Of a stretch of 64,000 nt of DNA, positions 21,401 through 31,975 are shown piece after piece (position 1 is the first letter of the stretch; each line of letters opens with the position of its first letter). The notes under the pieces were generated by a model that had not been told where the DNA came from, made no database searches, and saw nothing but the letters and a program-made list of their open reading frames with translations. Source of the DNA: Symbiodinium natans (lineage: Eukaryota > Sar > Dinophyceae > Suessiales > Symbiodiniaceae); contig CAJNDS010002079.1 of the NCBI GenBank assembly GCA_905221605.1, forward strand, positions 495,001 to 559,000, given 5' to 3'. A program made the translations under genes and the position numbers.

Positions 21401-21466
21401 TGGTTCCGCGATGCGGCGTCCGCTTCTCCAGACCTTGCGGCAGCACACAAGGCCGGCTGGCTGTAA
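21401..21466 (+). CDS. Exon-like island with stop
   Basis: Reads WFRDAASASPDLAAAHKAGW, then L and a TAA. Lies between two G-rich arrays. Product unknown. Confidence 0.35.
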   Translation, partial: WFRDAASASPDLAAAHKAGWL

Positions 21467-21509
21467 AGTACGCGCCTGCCGCCCACGATCGAAACTCCCA
21501 AAGCGACAT

Positions 21510-21625
21510 AGGTTTAGGGTTTAGGGTTTAGGGTTTAGGGTTTAGGGTTTAGGGTTTAGGGTTTAGGGTTTAGGGTTTAGGGTTCAGGGTTAGGGTTTTG
21601 GGTTTAGGGTTTAGGGTTTTGGGTT
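21510..21625 (+). repeat. Interstitial telomeric array (TTTAGGG)n
   Basis: About eleven perfect heptamers, then degenerate copies. Confidence 0.96.
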
Positions 21626-22084
21626 TTCGATGTTCGGGGTACCTTATTGGGGTCCTTCTTATAAGGGTGGGGGACTATATGGGGGACAGTTGTCCCTTAT
21701 TTGCGTAGACCCCCCACATGTGCAGGTTACACCCATGACCCCGACAGTTACCCCCCCCTCCCCCCCAGACTCGCACCATGCACCCCATGAAGACAAACCC
21801 TTCCACCCAAACAAATCCATTGAAACCTATCAGACACCGAATCTCTGTTGAACACTGGCAAACCCGCAGTCCCGATTACACTCCAAAGCCTTAGTTCTTC
21901 AACACCACCGAGCCCTTCTTAATTGCTATGCATACTCCCTCACCCCTACACCCCACACTCTTTTGAACCCCTAAGCCCTATCAAGCACAAGTGTCAGACC
22001 CTAAGCCCTAGACCCCTAAACCCGAACCCCTAAACCCTAAACCCGAATCCCCAGCCTCTTGCAACATAAACCTATGTGCCCTGA

Positions 22085-22147
22085 GCCATTTCTGAGGAGC
22101 GCATGAGACAACAGTCCGAACAGCGGCTGGTGCCTTCCTTGGCTTGA
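22085..22147 (+). CDS. Exon-like island, charged peptide with stop
   Basis: Reads AISEERMRQQSEQRLVPSLA then TGA, just before a G-rich block. Product unknown. Confidence 0.4.
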   Translation, partial: AISEERMRQQSEQRLVPSLA

Positions 22148-22264
22148 GGGTCTTTGAGGGTTTGGGGTTTGGGGCTTCTCGGGCGTCAGGGGGGTTGTGG
22201 GTGCTGAGGCTCTGGGTCGGAGGCCCAGTACCTCGGGTTTAGGGCTTAGGGCTTAGGGTTTTGG

Positions 22265-22385
22265 GCTAGGGTTTAGGGTTTAGGGTTTAGGGTTTAGGGT
22301 TTAGGGTTTAGGGTTTAGGGTTTAGGGTTTAGGGTTTAGGGTTTAGGGTTTAGGGTTTAGGGTTTAGGGTTTAGGGTTTAGGGTT
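22265..22385 (+). repeat. Interstitial telomeric array (TTTAGGG)n
   Basis: About seventeen near-perfect heptamers. Confidence 0.97.
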
Positions 22386-23145
22386 TTGGGCTTGAAGGCT
22401 TTTAGGGCTTAGGGCATGGGGGTTAGACGTTTTCTTTGGATTTTTAGGGCTTCTCGGGCGTTAGGGGTTTATGGGCGTGGAGGCTTTGTGGTTTTACGGT
22501 TTAAGGCTTGGGGTTTTTGCGTTTTGGGGTTTTGGGGTTAAGGGCTTGGGGTTGAGGGGTCTTAGGTTTAATTTCGCTTGGGTTTTAGGGTAATGTTTTG
22601 TTTATGCGAGGGGGAAAAACTTCAGGCTTCGGGGAGTTTGTTGAAGACTAGATTTCAGGGACCACGCTATAGGGTTGACACCCCTGAAAGATAGACAACG
22701 AACAATAATCAAAGTGCCGAACCTTGCTAGAGGAACTGCAGGGCTAAGCCCACGCTATTGAACCCTAAGCCCTAGACTCCAGACCCCGACCCTAATCCCT
22801 AAACCCTAAACCCCGAACAGGCTTCATTTAGTCCACAAGGTCTGCTTAGGCAGACAACTCGTTCATGGATCGTTACCCTAAATACTCCCAAAACCCGAGA
22901 ACCCTAAACCCCAAAACCCAAGAAACCAAAAGCCCACGACCCTCAACTCTAAACCCAAAACCCTAACCCTATTTAGCGCAGAGCTTGGCTCGGCTTTCGT
23001 GAGTACTGAGGTTAGGGGGGGGAGGCTTCGTGAAGTAGGGGCCTTGTAGGATTTTCGGAGGCTTTGTAGGGTTTGCGGCTTTGGGCTTCGGATCGGGAAA
23101 AGCTTCTCGAGGAATCCCTAAAGACCCCGCATGAAGACTGGCTTA

Positions 23146-23262
23146 CCCTAAACCCTAAACCCTAAACCCTAAACCCTAAACCCTAAACCCTAAACCCTAA
23201 ACCCTAAACCCTAAACCCTAAACCCTAAACCCTAAACCCTCAACCCTCAACCCTCAACCCTA
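23146..23262 (-). repeat. Interstitial telomeric array (CCCTAAA)n then CCCTCAA
   Basis: About thirteen canonical heptamers and three CCCTCAA copies, ending beside the exon at 23272. Confidence 0.97.
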
Positions 23263-23271
23263 AACCCGAAG

Positions 23272-23402
23272 TCATGCGGGACGTGGTGCGCAGCGATGCG
23301 TCGAAGATGCACGAGACAAGACCGAAACGAGCCCGGATTGCCCAGGGAGATGGGTTTCAATTCGGCGCTCGGAGCCGTCCACCGCAGCGGAGAAGGGTTT
23401 AG
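23272..23402 (+). CDS. Exon-like island with a short ORF and basic patch
   Basis: After CCCGAAG the frame reads from an ATG at 23274: MRDVVRSDASKMHETRPKRA, then RIAQGDGFQFGARSRPPQRR. It ends GAGAAGG|GTTTAGGG: either spliced at the GT (23397) or stopped by the telomeric TAG at 23400-23402, which would make a 42-residue peptide. RPKRARI resembles a nuclear localisation signal. The facing C-rich and G-rich arrays touch both edges. Product unknown. Confidence 0.5.
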
Positions 23403-23458
23403 GGTTTAGGGTTTAGGGTTTAGGGTTTAGGGTTTAGGGTTTAGGGTTTAGGGTTTAG
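23397..23458 (+). repeat. Telomeric array lying exactly between two exon-like islands
   Basis: Nine TTTAGGG copies fill the whole 62 bases between two open islands. The first gives GGTTTAG (donor), the last TTTAG|GC (acceptor), so the array itself could be a complete GT-AG intron. Confidence 0.9.
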
Positions 23459-23571
23459 GCAACTACCTGGACAAACGTCCTGGACACGTTGCACTTCGCA
23501 GCCTCTTGGAGCAGACCTTTCAAGCAGCCAATTCTGGACGCACCTGCCCGAACCGGCGTGAACAAGACTGA
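23459..23571 (+). CDS. Exon-like island, unassigned protein with stop
   Basis: Starts at TTTAG|GCAAC and reads NYLDKRPGHVALRSLLEQTF then QAANSGRTCPNRREQD and TGA. Convincing texture. Product unknown; may be the next exon after 23272-23396. Confidence 0.5.
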
Positions 23572-23862
23572 TGAGTGTCTATGTCTTGGGGATACTGGTA
23601 ACTTAAGCCCTCAACCCGAAAAAAACGGTTTAAACCCTTTAAAAAAAAACCTTACGACCCTAAGCCCCTGAACCCCTAGAGCCCTGAGTATGCCCTATCA
23701 GCCCCCTGAGTCCCCAAAGTAGGTTATAAGTAGATGTGTAATTGTGGTTATAAGTGCCCAGGAACCTCCAAGTATCTATCTGAAGCAAGTATTACCCTAA
23801 ACCCTAAACCCTAAACCCTAAACCCTAAACCCGAAACCCTAAACCCTCAGTATGCCCTATAG

Positions 23863-23965
23863 GACTTCTCTTGCCCAAGGAGCTCCTGCGCCAGCGCGAG
23901 GTGCAGCGAGAGCCCTGGACGGCACAAGACGCAGGCTGCGGCATGACCCCCCCATGTGGCACCCG
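23863..23965 (+). CDS. Exon-like island, unassigned protein
   Basis: After CCTATAG, reads LLLPKELLRQREVQREPWTA then QDAGCGMTPP. C-rich repeats on both sides. Product unknown. Confidence 0.45.
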
Positions 23966-24250
23966 AAGCCCTAAACCCTAGCCCTAAACCCTAAACCCTA
24001 AACCCTAAACCGTAAACTCCCTGACCCCAAACCCTAAACCCTAAACCCCTTGACGAGGGGTTTAGGGTTCAGGGTTTAGGGTTTTAGGGTTTGAGGTTAA
24101 GTGCATGTAGTAGTCTATGCATCTAGGGACGTCCGAAGCACGCTAGAGCACAGTGGAGAATTTTTGGGGTTGCAGAATGGCCCCGTATCCCCGTACACAG
24201 CATCTAAGCCCTAAACCTATTTACACCCTTAAGCCCTTAAACCCTAAACC

Positions 24251-24282
<32 letters not shown>

Positions 24283-24342
24283 ACCCTAAACCCTAACCCT
24301 AAACAACCCTAAACCCTAAACCCTGAGCTACGGGGTGCTCAT

Positions 24343-24364
24343 TACCCCCCCCCCCCCCCCCCCC
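24343..24364 (+). repeat. Poly-C run, possible pyrimidine tract
   Basis: About 21 C, followed after ten bases by GCCAG and an open frame, so it may act as the pyrimidine tract of an acceptor. Confidence 0.8.
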
Positions 24365-24374
24365 AATTCGCCAG

Positions 24375-24429
24375 GGCGGTCGCTTCCCCGGCGGCCATGG
24401 TCTGCGATCTCTGGCTACACGGGGTTCAG
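24375..24429 (+). CDS. Exon-like island, unassigned
   Basis: Reads AVASPAAMVCDLWLHGVQ, ending at a possible GC donor (TTCAG|GCGC). Product unknown. Confidence 0.35.
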
Positions 24430-24600
24430 GCGCATGTAGGTTTTAGGGGTTTGGGGCTTAGGTCTAAGGGCTTGGGGCGAGAGGGGCTGGGGCGATTATC
24501 GAGTTTCTACATCCGATATACAAATCGATGCGCTGTGGGCCTTAAGAAGGCTCTCAGCAAAGACTAATATACCTAAAAAGTATATGTTTTTTTTTTTCAG

Positions 24601-24673
24601 GGTCTACTCCAAAGTAGGGAAGCTGCTGGTTAAGACATCTGCCAAGACCCTTGGAGGATTTAGAGCTGCACAG
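24601..24673 (+). CDS. Exon with canonical splice edges
   Basis: A long T tract ending TTTTTTTTTTTCAG (24600) precedes 73 bases reading VYSKVGKLLVKTSAKTLGGF then RAAQ, closed by CACAG|GTCCTC. Clear exon signals without telomeric repeats at the edges. Product unknown. Confidence 0.6.
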
Positions 24674-24892
24674 GTCCTCCCCTTAAGATTTCCTTCACAT
24701 TCACACCCAGTAGCAGTACTGGTTTCAACAAGGGCTTGTAGACGTAACCCTCAACCCAACATCCAGCCCTTTTTGGAACCCTAATTCCTAAACCCTAAAT
24801 CCGAAACCCTAAACCCCGAACCCTAAGAAGTATTGTTTAAGGGTCCTGGGCCAGGGTCCCCACGTGGTCAAAGAGCTTTGGGAAATCTACAG

Positions 24893-25067
24893 GTCACCGA
24901 CTGTGACTTTCAAGCACGAAGCGTGCCCAACTTTCAACCTTCTACCCCCCTGAAGATGACAGGCCACGAAATCCGTGTGAGGCAGGCGCAGGGGAGCCGC
25001 GGGTACAACCTGACACCCATCCCGTGTGAGAAGGGATCCTTTGTGCCAAAGGACAAAACCGCCTCAG
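24893..25067 (+). CDS. Exon with canonical splice edges, 175 bases
   Basis: Acceptor AATCTACAG (to 24892); open for 58 codons: VTDCDFQARSVPNFQPSTPL, KMTGHEIRVRQAQGSRGYNL, then TPIPCEKGSFVPKDKTAS; donor CCTCAG|GTGTGA at 25068. TTTAGGG copies follow within ten bases, so the intron again opens with G-rich repeat. One of the best exons here. Family not recognised. Confidence 0.65.
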
Positions 25068-25253
25068 GTGTGAAGGGTTTAGGGTTTAGGGTGTAGGGCT
25101 TAGGGTTTAGGGTTTAGGGTTTAGGGTTTAGGGTAACGTTGCAGGAGAGCTTGCTATGAAGCAGACTCCGCTACACGAGTCGCTGTCGTGGAGCTGGAGA
25201 GTTCAGCACGATGTTTCTATATCCCCCTTGGGCATTATTATTTTTTTGTTTTT

Positions 25254-25581
25254 CTAAAACCCAAGAGGATATTAAAAGCATTATGTTTATTGAGGTTCTA
25301 AGGGGAGTGCAGGTTGTTCTGCAGAAGATCACCGCAAAGAAAAGCCTTCCTCGTGTGCAGATGCCCTCTTGTCCTGACGAAGGACGTACCCAAGCAACCG
25401 GGTTTACGGGGTCTAAAGGGTTTAGGGTTTAGGGTTTAGGGTTTAGGGGCGGAGTTTTAAGGGTGGTTGCTTGGGTACGTCCTTTATCAGGACAAGAGGG
25501 CGTCTGCACACGAGGAAGGGCAGAACAACCTATACTCCCCCCTTAGTAAAAACACTGCTTTCAATATCCTCTTGGGTTTTC
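25254..25581. repeat. Imperfect palindrome with TTTAGGG at its centre
   Basis: The arm 25254-25399 returns inverted at 25465-25581 (both contain the cluster CCTCTTGTCCTGA and GGACGTACCCAAGCAACC), roughly 80% alike by eye with one ~22-base gap. The 65-base centre carries four TTTAGGG copies. The left arm is open on the plus strand (LRGVQVVLQKITAKKSLPRV), so one arm may be an exon and the other its inverted copy. Confidence 0.85.
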
Positions 25582-26127
25582 ATATCAACAAAAGCCCTAA
25601 ACCCTAAACCAGAAACCCATCTAGACACTGTAAACCCGATACCTCCTGGAGCCTAAATCGCCGAAGCCTATACGCCACAGAACCAAAACCCCAAATTAAA
25701 CCACGGCCAAGTGCCCAGAGCCTCCGGACGGGCTTCCGAGCCCTTCCACCATTTAGGGGTTTAGGGTAAGTTTGGGGTTTAGGGTTTAGTGTTTCGGGTT
25801 TACGGTTTGGGGTTGAGGGTTTAGGGCTGAGTTTAGAGTTCAGGGTTTAGGGTTTTACTTACCTTGAAGGATTGGGTTTAGCACATGCAGGGCTTTCTTG
25901 TTTCCGAAGCCCCTCAACCCCAAACCCCGAACCCTAAACCCTAAAACCTGAAGCCCTAATTCCAAACCCCCCACTCCCTAACCCCTAAACCCTAAACCCT
26001 AAACCCCACCTAAACACTGAACCCGCTAAACCCTCAACCCCCTAAACCATAAACCCCCTACACCCTAAACCCCCTAAAATCCCCTAAACACACCCTAAAC
26101 CCCAAACCCCAGTCCCCCAATCCCAAA

Positions 26128-26275
26128 TCCCAAACCCTAAACCCTAAACCCTAAACCCTAAACCCTAAACCCTAAACCCGAAACCCTAAACCCTAAACCC
26201 TGAACCCTGAACCCTGAACCCTAAACCCTAAACCCTAAACCCTAAACCCTAAACCCTAAACCCTAAACACACCCT
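26128..26275 (-). repeat. Interstitial telomeric array (CCCTAAA)n
   Basis: About twenty heptamers, with a few CCCTGAA and CCCGAAA copies. Confidence 0.97.
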
Positions 26276-26375
26276 AAAGCCTCAATTCTCGACCCGCCCT
26301 GCGCCCCCGAGCCGACAGGCCTCGGCAGGAAGAAGACTGCACGGCCTGCGGGCTGCAGTTGATGGCTTTGGGAGG

Positions 26376-26505
26376 TTTAGGGTTTAGGGTTTAGGGTTTA
26401 GGGTTTAGGGTTTAGGGTTTAGGGTTTAGGGTTTAGGGTTTAGGGTTTAGGGTTTAGGGTTTAGGGTTTAGGGTTTAGGGTTTAGGGTTAGGGGTTTAGG
26501 GTTTG
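26376..26505 (+). repeat. Interstitial telomeric array (TTTAGGG)n
   Basis: About eighteen heptamers facing the C-rich array at 26128-26275 across a GC-rich island (26280-26372, one open frame GLGRKKTARPAGCS). Confidence 0.97.
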
Positions 26506-26549
26506 GGGTTTACAGGGCGACTAGGACCCGAGCAGGCCCTCAGAGGTTT

Positions 26550-26625
26550 CGGTTCCTCATAAGCCCCTTCAAACCAAAAAGGGCACCCTTTTTATTCCTA
26601 GGTTGCTCTGGGGTCTAGTTCGGGT
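26550..26625. repeat. Copy of the dispersed ~80-bp repeat family
   Basis: Contains CCAAAAAGGGCACCCTTTTT then ATTCCTAGGTTGCTCTGGGG, as in the copies at 18886, 33100 and 58940. Confidence 0.75.
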
Positions 26626-26917
26626 TTGGTTTTGGGATTTAGGAGTTTTAGGGTTTGGTCATTTAGGGGTTTTGCGGTTTTGGAGTTGTCGGGTTTTGGG
26701 GTTGGGGTTTGGGCTTTTGGGGTTTAGAGGTTTGCGGGGGGGGTTAGGGTTTGGGGTCTTGAGGGGTTGAGGGTCTAAGTGCCGAGGGTTTAGAGTTTGT
26801 GGTTTAGGTTTAGGGTGTTTGAAGGGTTTAGGGTTTAGAGTTTGGGCCTCTAGGATTGAGGGAATGTATTCAGGTGCAGAAGGAGTTGCGTCAGGTGCTT
26901 GTGTGTGTGTGTGTCAC

Positions 26918-27075
26918 ATGCGCCATCTGAGCACGAGCATGTTGCAAGAAGTTGACGTAGCAAAAGCCCTCGAGCGTTGGTTTGTGGCAGCGAAAGACCG
27001 CCTGGAACACCGCGGCTACCATGATCTGGTTGCTCGAGTTGCTGGGGCATCTCTTCCGAAACCGCTTGTATGGTT
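26918..27075 (+). CDS. Exon-like island, unassigned protein
   Basis: After a short GT repeat, reads MRHLSTSMLQEVDVAKALER, WFVAAKDRLEHRGYHDLVAR, then VAGASLPKP. Strong texture of a helical globular protein. Product unknown. Confidence 0.5.
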
Positions 27076-27739
27076 TCGGATTTCAGGCCCCTTCAGCCGC
27101 TGGACGTCTTTGCGTTTTCGGGCTACAAACGCCTCTCGAAATCAAGGCCGCTTGTGCCTGATGGCCTCCCAAAAGCCCCAAACCCGCAAACCCCTAACCC
27201 CTAAGTTACCCTAAACCTCCCAAGGCTCTAAACCCTTCGGCCCCCAGAAGCCTTTAACCCAACACCCCCAACACCCCCAACTTAACACCCCCAACACCCC
27301 CAACAACTCTTAACACCCCCAACAGCTCAGAGCCCCTAAACCCCTAAACCCCAAAATGCGACAACAAACCGCGAAACCCGAAAGCCCCCCAAGCCCCAAA
27401 CCAGAAGACGTGTTTCTTTGAAACTGGGTCCTGGACCTCAAGAAACCCTAAAAAGCCCTAAAAGACCCTAAAAGACCCCAAAAAGACCCCGATAAGACCC
27501 CAAAAAGACCCCAGAATAGCCCCCAAAAAAAGAGAACCCGCAAAACCCTAACAAAGCCCCTGAAGAACCCCAAGGTCGGCTGCAAACTTAGCCCTAAACC
27601 CCTGAAGAACCCCTGAACTTTATCATAGTGGGGTAACAGTTTACATTTTCAAGGGTACTTAAACTCAATAAGGAATAGAATTTTAAGAATTTTATTACTT
27701 TCCCAACTATGAACCAGTGAAGAAACCCCTAAACAAACT

Positions 27740-27815
27740 CAAAAGGATTTATAACCTAACTTAGGGTCCTTATAACCCAATTTAGGGCCCTTATAAGTCT
27801 AGGGGGCCCCACCCT
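27740..27815 (+). repeat. Dispersed repeat, inverted partner at 57490-57605
   Basis: Shares CTTAGGGTCCTTATAACCCA-type sequence and the GGGGGCCCCACCCTGTA end with the reverse complement of 57490-57605. A third weak relative lies near 21650. Confidence 0.65.
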
Positions 27816-28010
27816 GTAAACAAACTCAAAAGAAACCCCCCTGGAGACCGCCCCCGAGGTCGGCTGCAACTTGCCCCGCTCCGGCCTCGAGGCGCGGCGG
27901 CTTCTCTCAGCCAAGGCCGGGGAGGCTTTTTAGGGTTGTTTGTGGGTTTTTGGGGTTTTTTGGGGTTTTTGGGTTTTTTTTTAGGGTCTAGGGTTTAGTT
28001 TTTTTTTTGG

Positions 28011-28043
28011 GGGGGTGGTGGGGGGGGGGGGGGGGGGGGGGGG
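28011..28043 (+). repeat. Poly-G tract
   Basis: More than thirty bases of G with two T interruptions. Confidence 0.9.
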
Positions 28044-28169
28044 CTGTTTTAGGGTTTTAGGGGCTTTGGGGGGAATTTGGGGGTTTAGGGTCTTTAGGGG
28101 GGGTGTACGTCGGGCTTTTAGGGGTTTTTTTCGGCATTTTTTCGGGTTGCTTTAAGGATGAGTTTTAGG

Positions 28170-28243
28170 ATTTAAACCCTAAACCCTAAACCCTAAACCC
28201 TAAACCCTAAACCCTAAACCCTAAACCCTAAACCCTAAACCCT
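28170..28243 (-). repeat. Interstitial telomeric array (CCCTAAA)n
   Basis: About ten perfect heptamers. Confidence 0.96.
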
Positions 28244-29200
28244 ACTAGGGTTCGGGGATTCGAGTGGGGTTTTGAGGGCTCTGAGGATGAAGCTTGGAGG
28301 GCTCTCAGGGATGAAGGGCTTTTTAGGGTTTTTAGGGGTTTTGGAGGTTTTGGGGGGTTTAGGGTTTAGGGTTTAGGGTTTTGGGTTTTGAGGTGTTGGG
28401 GTTTTGGGGTTTTGGGGTTTCGGGACTTTGAGGCTTTTCGCGTTATAGGGGCTTTCGATGCGGGCTTTAGGGTTTGGGTGTTTTAGGGCTTTGGGGGCTT
28501 TGGGTCAGTTGTTAAGGGTCTTCGGGGTTTGGGGTTTCAGGGGTTTTGGGGCTTCAAGCCACAAGTGCTACATACGATGGCCTTCAAGCAGCAAGTACTT
28601 GGAGGTTCATGGTACTTACCAACCAAATAGTAATTGCACTTATAACCCAATGACAGCCCAATTATAACCATACTAGGGTAATTAAGGGGCTTGTATGGTC
28701 TTTGGAGGCTGCAGGAGAGGCAGACAGTTTGGACGACGTGCTTGCTCGTTGGGGGTTTAGGGTTAGGGTTTGGGCATTGGGGTTTTGAGGCCTTTTTTTG
28801 GCTTGAAGTTGTCAGGGTTCATTGGTTTAGGTTTTGCGGGCTTTTTTGGGCTTTAAGTTGTCAGGTCTTTTTAGGGTTTTCGGGCTTCGGGGGCTTCAGG
28901 GGTCAGGGTTTGGGAACGCTCTGTGGATGTGGCGGGGGAGGGGGGGGGGGGTTAGCATCATTGGCACGGACGAAGTGGTTCTGTGGCTCTTAATGAGTTC
29001 GTGCTTGCACCCGACACGCGATGGCCTAGACCGCAGATTTGGGTTGAGACTCCTCACTGCCTATACCGCTTTTAGCCCTAAACCCTATGGGGGCGCCAGA
29101 GCTGGAAGTGGGTATTTTTGTTGGATGTTCGCACCCTACATTTGATGGGGTCATAGGTTTTGGGATAACACGGGTACATTATACACCCTTTGTATACAGG

Positions 29201-29319
29201 GTTCTTAAGGGAGGGGGATTAGGGAACCTTAGGGAAGCTTTGGGAGCCTTAAGGGAGTAGTGGGGAGTTTAAGGGAACCTTGGGTTACATACCTCCCTTG
29301 AACCCCCTCCCTTGAGAAC
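29201..29319. mobile_element. Small foldback (MITE-like) repeat
   Basis: Ends GTTCTTAAGGGAGGGGG (29201-) and CCCCCTCCCTTGAGAAC (to 29319) are inverted copies with small differences. The inside (AGGGAACCTTAGGGAAGCT) recurs at about 13795 and, inverted, at 53900-53990. Confidence 0.6.
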
Positions 29320-29587
29320 ACCACAAACCCCGAACCCAGACCCAGCCCCGACATTCCGGCCATGGGCTGGTACTTATTCCCCAATTATGACTGTACTTGT
29401 AACCCACTTAGAAGCCCCCTAAGTGCCCTGATATGGTTATAATTTGGGTTAATTATAAGTAAAGTTATCATTGGTTAATAAATACCATGAACCTTCGAGT
29501 TTACCTACATCGAGACCCTGTTTGAAAAGAGGTTGCAAGGGCTTTTCCCCAGGCCTGGTCCATGTTCAGAATCCAGAAAACCCTAAA

Positions 29588-29685
29588 CCCTCAACCCTCA
29601 ATCCTAAACCCTCAACCCTCAATCCCAAACCCTCAACCCTAAATCCTAAACCCTCAACCCTCAACCCTAAACCCTAAACTCACTA
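29588..29685 (-). repeat. CCCTCAA/CCCTAAA array
   Basis: Mixture dominated by CCCTCAA variants. Confidence 0.9.
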
Positions 29686-29827
29686 AACGCCTAGGCTAGC
29701 CCAGACGCCAGTCGAGCCCGAAACCTTCGCAACCCATCCCTCTCAACGTTCACCTTGAGCCTCGCCCCCACCTCTAAACACGAACCGCACCTTGAAGCCA
29801 CTCTTAAACCCTAGACCTTCAAAGGCG

Positions 29828-29995
29828 GGGTTTAGGGTTTAGGGTTTAGGGTTTAGGGCTTTGGGCTTAGGGCTTAGGGCTTAGGGCTTAGGGCTTAGGG
29901 CTTAGGGCTTAGGGCTTAGGGCTTAGGGCTTAGGGCTTAGGGCCTAGGGCTTAGGGCCTAGGGCCTAGGGCTGAGGGCTTAGGGCTTAGAGTTTA
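29828..29995 (+). repeat. TTTAGGG array passing into CTTAGGG array
   Basis: Four canonical heptamers then about eighteen copies of the single-base variant CTTAGGG, highly homogeneous. Confidence 0.95.
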
Positions 29996-30092
29996 GGGTA
30001 ATCCTAACTGAACAACCCGGAAAGTGCTCGAGGTCTGAGCATCGTGGTGATGTGAGCTCCTGTTGCCTCGTAGCGGCGGGGGGGCAGGGCAG

Positions 30093-30200
30093 AAGGATCA
30101 ACTGCCCGAGAATCCCATCCCGGAACTTCTATCGCTCCCAATGGATCAGAATGATCGGCGCCACCGCCTCAAATCAAATCTCTACAGCCCCAGACCCTAA
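30093..30200 (+). CDS. Exon-like island with stop
   Basis: GGGGCAGGGCAG acceptor; 35 open codons reading KDQLPENPIPELLSLPMDQN and DRRHRLKSNLYSPRP, then TAA within CCCTAAA (30198-30200), so the telomeric repeat supplies the stop unless spliced earlier (CTACAG at 30181-30186). Product unknown. Confidence 0.5.
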   Translation, partial: KDQLPENPIPELLSLPMDQNDRRHRLKSNLYSPRP

Positions 30201-30759
30201 ATAAACTCACCCAAACCAGATCCCCCCCCCCCCCCCCCCCCCAACAAGAAAATCAAAAACCACCTACAACCCTAAACCCTGAAACCCTAAACGCTAAAAT
30301 CCCGTCGGTTGGTCTAGGCGCTAGACCCCATGCCCTACAACCTCGGTGCCCAAATCATCCCTCAACCCTACCTAGAGGTTTAGGGCTTACGGTTTAGGGC
30401 TTAGGGGTTAAGGGTTCGCGGTTCAGAGCTTAAACCCCCTAAACAAACCGAGGGTCGCTGAATCGCTGGTCCTACTTTACTTGTTCTTAGGATTACAGGG
30501 GCGGCTCGTAGTTGGAGCAGGGTTTGTGTGCTGTATGGTGCGTCTAAATACATACCGGAGAAAACTACCTGGCCTAGGTATAGGGGGCTTGGATAAACCC
30601 TAAACTGGCCCTAAACCCCAAACCCCAAACCCCAAACCCTAAACCCTAAACCCTAAACCCTAAACCCTAAACCTAAACCCTAAACCCTAAACCCCAAACT
30701 ACGTCCAGGGGACTGGGACGTGCCCCCTCAGCTCACGGCCTTCAAACCCCGGAAGCCCT

Positions 30760-30855
30760 AAACCCTATAAACCCCATAAGCCCTATAAGCCCTATAAGCC
30801 CTATAAGCCCTATAAACCCTATAAACCCTATAAACCCTATAAGCCCTCTAAACCC
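30760..30855 (-). repeat. CCCTATAAA nonamer array
   Basis: Nine-base variants CCCTATAAA/GCCCTATAAG; the same nonamer recurs at 37145-37215 and inverted at 33960-34000 and 62510-62570. Confidence 0.9.
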
Positions 30856-31044
30856 TAAACCCCGAAACCTTTAACCTCAACCTCACACCTTGAATCCTTG
30901 AATCCTGCCCCGGGGGGGGGGGGGGGGGGGGGTTTGGGGTTTAGTAAACCCCCCAAATCAGAGAAAGGTTTTTGCAAGGAGAGAAGTCGTAACGGCTTTG
31001 GGCTCCGGCCTTAGTCATGTTCGGACTCTCGGGTCTTAATTCAG

Positions 31045-31118
31045 AGACCTCTGATCCGCGAACTGCGGGTCAGAGCATGCGTTTCACGAATGCGGCCGTG
31101 CCACTCCCAGAGTCCAGG
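31045..31118 (+). CDS. Exon-like island, unassigned protein
   Basis: ATTCAG acceptor; reads TSDPRTAGQSMRFTNAAVPL then PESR; ends GTCCAGG|GTTAGAGG. Product unknown. Confidence 0.45.
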
Positions 31119-31566
31119 GTTAGAGGATTGAAGGGACTGGGAGTGCCTTTTAGGGCTTCGAGGGCTTTGGTAGTTTCGGACTTCAGGGCTTCAGGGCTGT
31201 AGGGCCAGCAATTCAGGTGTTAGGGGTTGGAGGATTTTAGGGCTCACGGGCGGGGCAAGCCGGATGCTCCCTTGGTGACAGAAGTCTCTTGTGTGTCCTT
31301 CATCTCCGCTAAACGCGGCTCGAAGCTCTCACCATCAGTCTTTGTTGGGCTGGGGTGTAGGGTTTTAAGGTTCAGGGTTTGCATGGCAAGGTGTTCTCTT
31401 ATAGATAGACTTGTGATTGCGGTGCTTCTTCGGATTGGGGAGATGGCCTTCAGCACAAAAAGACCATGATGCAAAGGTTCTGGTTCTTCGGACTTCGTCG
31501 CCAAGGAGCTGTAGTTCGTTATCCATCGGATGCACAGTCTCACCGTTCCAACGGGGTGCACAGAAA

Positions 31567-31795
31567 AAACCCTAAACCCTAAACCCGGAACCCTCAACCC
31601 TAAGCCCTAAACCCTACAAACCCTAAACCCGGAACCCTCAACCCCAAGCCCTAAACCCTAAACCCTAAACCCGGAACCCTCAACCCTAAGCCCTAAACCC
31701 TAAACCCGGAACCCTCAACCCTGAACCCTAGACCCTAAACCCTAAACCCGGAACCCTCAACCCTAAGCTCTAAACCCTAAACCCAAAGCTCAAAC
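31567..31795 (-). repeat. Higher-order array of telomere variants
   Basis: Composite unit CCCTAAACCCGGAACCCTCA-ACCCTAAG... repeated about five times with 35-50-base spacing, showing duplication of multi-heptamer blocks. Confidence 0.85.
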
Positions 31796-31846
31796 AGTGC
31801 CGCGTCTCTGGACCCGCATCCCCTCAGCCTCCAGGGCCCCTTATAG

Positions 31847-31918
31847 ACCGACAAGGAGTGCAAGGAGTGCAAGTGTGCCCGCGAAAGCAACCGGTGTACT
31901 ATTAAATTTAGGGTTTAG
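31847..31918 (+). CDS. Small Cys-rich exon with telomeric stop
   Basis: After CTTATAG, reads TDKECKECKCARESNRCTIK, then FRV and TAG from TTTAGGGTTTAG (31916-31918). Pattern CxxCxCx7C could bind metal but is too short to assign. Confidence 0.45.
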   Translation, partial: TDKECKECKCARESNRCTIKFRV

Positions 31919-31975
31919 GGTTTAGGGTTTAGGGTTTAGGGTTTGGGGTTTGGGGTTTGGGGTTTGGGGTTTTTT

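Noticed and set aside
24343-24364. CRISPR-like or satellite meaning of the heptamer blocks
   Set aside because: Repeats are contiguous telomere heptamers without regular unique spacers; the genome is eukaryotic.
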